A stretch of DNA of 14,783 bases from Candidatus Bathyarchaeota archaeon (GTDB taxonomy: Archaea; Thermoproteota; Bathyarchaeia; TCS64). Shown here in pieces: positions 13,336 to 14,783 of this stretch; position 1 is the first letter of the stretch; each line of letters opens with the position of its first letter. The position numbers were made by a program, and so were the translations under genes. The stretch lies in assembly GCA_013329615.1 (NCBI GenBank), contig DUKA01000177.1, positions 1-14,783 of the forward strand, read 5' to 3'. A model generated the notes under the pieces. The model saw nothing but the letters and a program-made list of their open reading frames with translations, was not told the origin of the DNA and did no database searches.

Positions 13336-14783
13336 CTAGACGAAGGAGATGGGTGGCAGCGAGTCCTTGCCCGTCCGCACCTTCAGCTCCTGCAGGTCCC
13401 TCTTCTGCTGGCTGAGGACCTCCCAGAACTCCTTCGGCATGTTCGGCTCATCCCTATACAGCTGCTCCATGCGCGCTATCTTCTCCAGATACTTGGTGAC
13501 GCGTATGCTGAACTGCTGTATGTACTCCTCCTCGGTGTAGTCCTTCTTGAAGACGGTCTTGAAGAGTTTCTTGAGGTCTTTGTACTCGGGGATCATGCCT
13601 ATTGGCGTCTTTATGGCATTGTAGTCGCCCTTGACGCGGCCCTCCGCCCAGAGGACCCAGATCTTCTTGTCGACTTTGGTGTTGGTGTACTTGCCCTCGT
13701 GGCGCAGGAAGTAGTTGGTGGCGTAGACGCGTGGCTTGTGCTTGAGTTTCTTGCCGAACTTGATGTGGTTGGTGAGGTAGGTGGAGAGGGGGACGACGAC
13801 GAAGTCCATGTTCGCCATCGGGTCCTGCCTCCTGACGCCCGTCTTGCCGATGATGGCGGTTGTCGTCTCCGACTCCAGCGTGGCTCCGAGGTAGACACCG
13901 TGCTCCCAGCTCAGCGCCTCCGAGATGGGCACGTTGGTGTCCGAGTCGCGGCCACCGTAGAAGATGCCCTCAACGACGACGCCGTCTGGGTCGTTGTACT
14001 TGGGGTCGACGTTCTCCAGCTCGCTCAGTCTCATCGTGTACCGCGCGTTACCGTGGGCGTAGGGAATTTCGTTGCCGTCCTTGTCCTTCTTCCCCTTGAA
14101 CCAATCACCCGAAAAGTTCATGCCCTTCTCGGGGATGTCGTTTCGGCCCATCCCGAGCCAATAGGGCACGCTGTCCGTGATCAGAATGTTGCTGAATATC
14201 AATTCCCGTGGGCTTGTTAGGCTCTTGTAGATGAGGGGGTCGTCGACGGGGTTTACGTCCTGTATGATTCCGAAGATGCCCTGCTCGATGTTGACTCCGC
14301 GGCAGTAGCCCTCCTTGTCCTCCTTGAGGTAGGCGATGTCGTCGCCGACTATGCTCTGCCCGGGGATCATGGCGGTGCTCGTCTTGCCGCATGCGCTCGG
14401 GTAGGCGCCCGCGAAGTAGGTGACCCTGCTCTTCCCCGGCGGGTGCACGCCCATTAGGAGCATGTGCTCGCTGAGCCAGTCCTCGTGATTCGCCTTGTAG
14501 ATGGCGAGGCGCAACGCCAGCTTCTTAAGCCCCACGCTGTTGCCGGCGTACTGATTGTTGACAGAATAGACCTTCCCGTCGGTGACGTCGATGTAGATGC
14601 GGCGGTTGCCGTAGTTCTTCGTGACGTTCCTCTCGTCCAGCTCACCCGCTGAGTGGAGGAATGTAAAGAAATCCTTGCCCCCCTTGAGGCGCTTGAACTG
14701 CTCAAAGCCCTGCCTGTAGAGGAGGTCCTCACTGTGGGCAACGTAGCTGGAGTCGGTGACCTGCATGGCGCACAGGCTGAAGC
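13336..14783 (-). CDS. pckG: Phosphoenolpyruvate carboxykinase (GTP), 5' end outside the window
   Basis: The enzyme converts oxaloacetate and GTP to phosphoenolpyruvate, CO2 and GDP, the entry step of gluconeogenesis from amino acids and organic acids. The frame is open to the right edge: the visible part starts FSLCAMQVTDSSYVAHSEDLL, the substrate-binding region of GTP-type PEPCK, so about 100-130 N-terminal residues are missing. Motifs seen: FAGAYPSACGKTSTAMIPG (phosphate-binding loop with the mobile cysteine), IVGDDIAYL (metal-binding aspartates), GVNIEQGIFGIIQDVN, GNARYTMRL, and EGIFYGGRDSDTNVPISEA. The ATG at 14766 is only an internal methionine and not the start. ATP-type PEPCK is excluded by these motifs. 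The stop lies 54 bases before the HemL-like gene, with a T-tract between them. The promoter lies outside the window. Confidence 0.95.
   Translation of the reverse strand, partial: FSLCAMQVTDSSYVAHSEDLLYRQGFEQFKRLKGGKDFFTFLHSAGELDERNVTKNYGNRRIYIDVTDGKVYSVNNQYAGNSVGLKKLALRLAIYKANHEDWLSEHMLLMGVHPPGKSRVTYFAGAYPSACGKTSTAMIPGQSIVGDDIAYLKEDKEGYCRGVNIEQGIFGIIQDVNPVDDPLIYKSLTSPRELIFSNILITDSVPYWLGMGRNDIPEKGMNFSGDWFKGKKDKDGNEIPYAHGNARYTMRLSELENVDPKYNDPDGVVVEGIFYGGRDSDTNVPISEALSWEHGVYLGATLESETTTAIIGKTGVRRQDPMANMDFVVVPLSTYLTNHIKFGKKLKHKPRVYATNYFLRHEGKYTNTKVDKKIWVLWAEGRVKGDYNAIKTPIGMIPEYKDLKKLFKTVFKKDYTEEEYIQQFSIRVTKYLEKIARMEQLYRDEPNMPKEFWEVLSQQKRDLQELKVRTGKDSLPPISFV

Overview
The window looks archaeal. 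It encodes a NIP7-like PUA protein (a family known from archaea and eukaryotes) in an overlapping pair with a Sun-type RNA methyltransferase, a GTP-type PEP carboxykinase, a stand-alone Lrp/AsnC ligand-binding domain and a VapC PIN domain. Several start codons have an A/T-rich TATA element 20-50 bases upstream and little or no Shine-Dalgarno sequence. Codon use is strongly C-ending in a GC-rich background. A Bathyarchaeia or other Thermoproteota-like heterotroph is a reasonable guess, but the lineage cannot be proven from this sequence.

Layout, left to right. Positions 1-320 hold a piece of a leftward phosphoglycerate kinase gene, abutting a 5'-truncated rightward vapC (to 666). Next come a small Lrp/AsnC (RAM) domain gene (842-1072) and an amidohydrolase-3 gene (about 1216-2793) whose reading frame has no normal start codon at the expected place. 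A leftward TerC membrane protein (2888-3835) and a leftward threonine dehydratase (3920-4882) follow. A 25-codon remnant of a second dehydratase sits just downstream of terC. A divergent promoter region (4883-5118) leads to a Rossmann dehydrogenase resembling the LDH/MDH fold (5119-6246). A 682-base gap (6247-6928) holds a degenerate tandem array of roughly 50-62 base units with recurring hairpins. The leftward block 6929-9514 encodes the Sun-type methyltransferase, the NIP7-like protein and a SelA-like PLP enzyme. Divergent from it are a P1/DmpA-type peptidase (9573-10607) and a class III aminotransferase (10658-11989). The latter meets a HemL-like aminotransferase (11986-13281, leftward) tail to tail, with interlocked stop codons. 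The 5'-incomplete leftward PEPCK gene (13336 to the right edge) closes the window.

How the genes fit together: four PLP enzymes (threonine dehydratase, SelA-like enzyme, two class III aminotransferases), a peptidase and an amidohydrolase point to amino-acid and peptide breakdown. PEPCK and PGK would carry the carbon into gluconeogenesis. The peptidase family and the HemL-like enzyme raise the possibility of beta-amino-acid metabolism; this is inference. The least explained parts are the tandem hairpin array, the PGK/vapC junction, the dehydratase remnant beside terC, and the amidohydrolase initiation site. I recognise no defence system, CRISPR array, insertion sequence, rRNA or tRNA.
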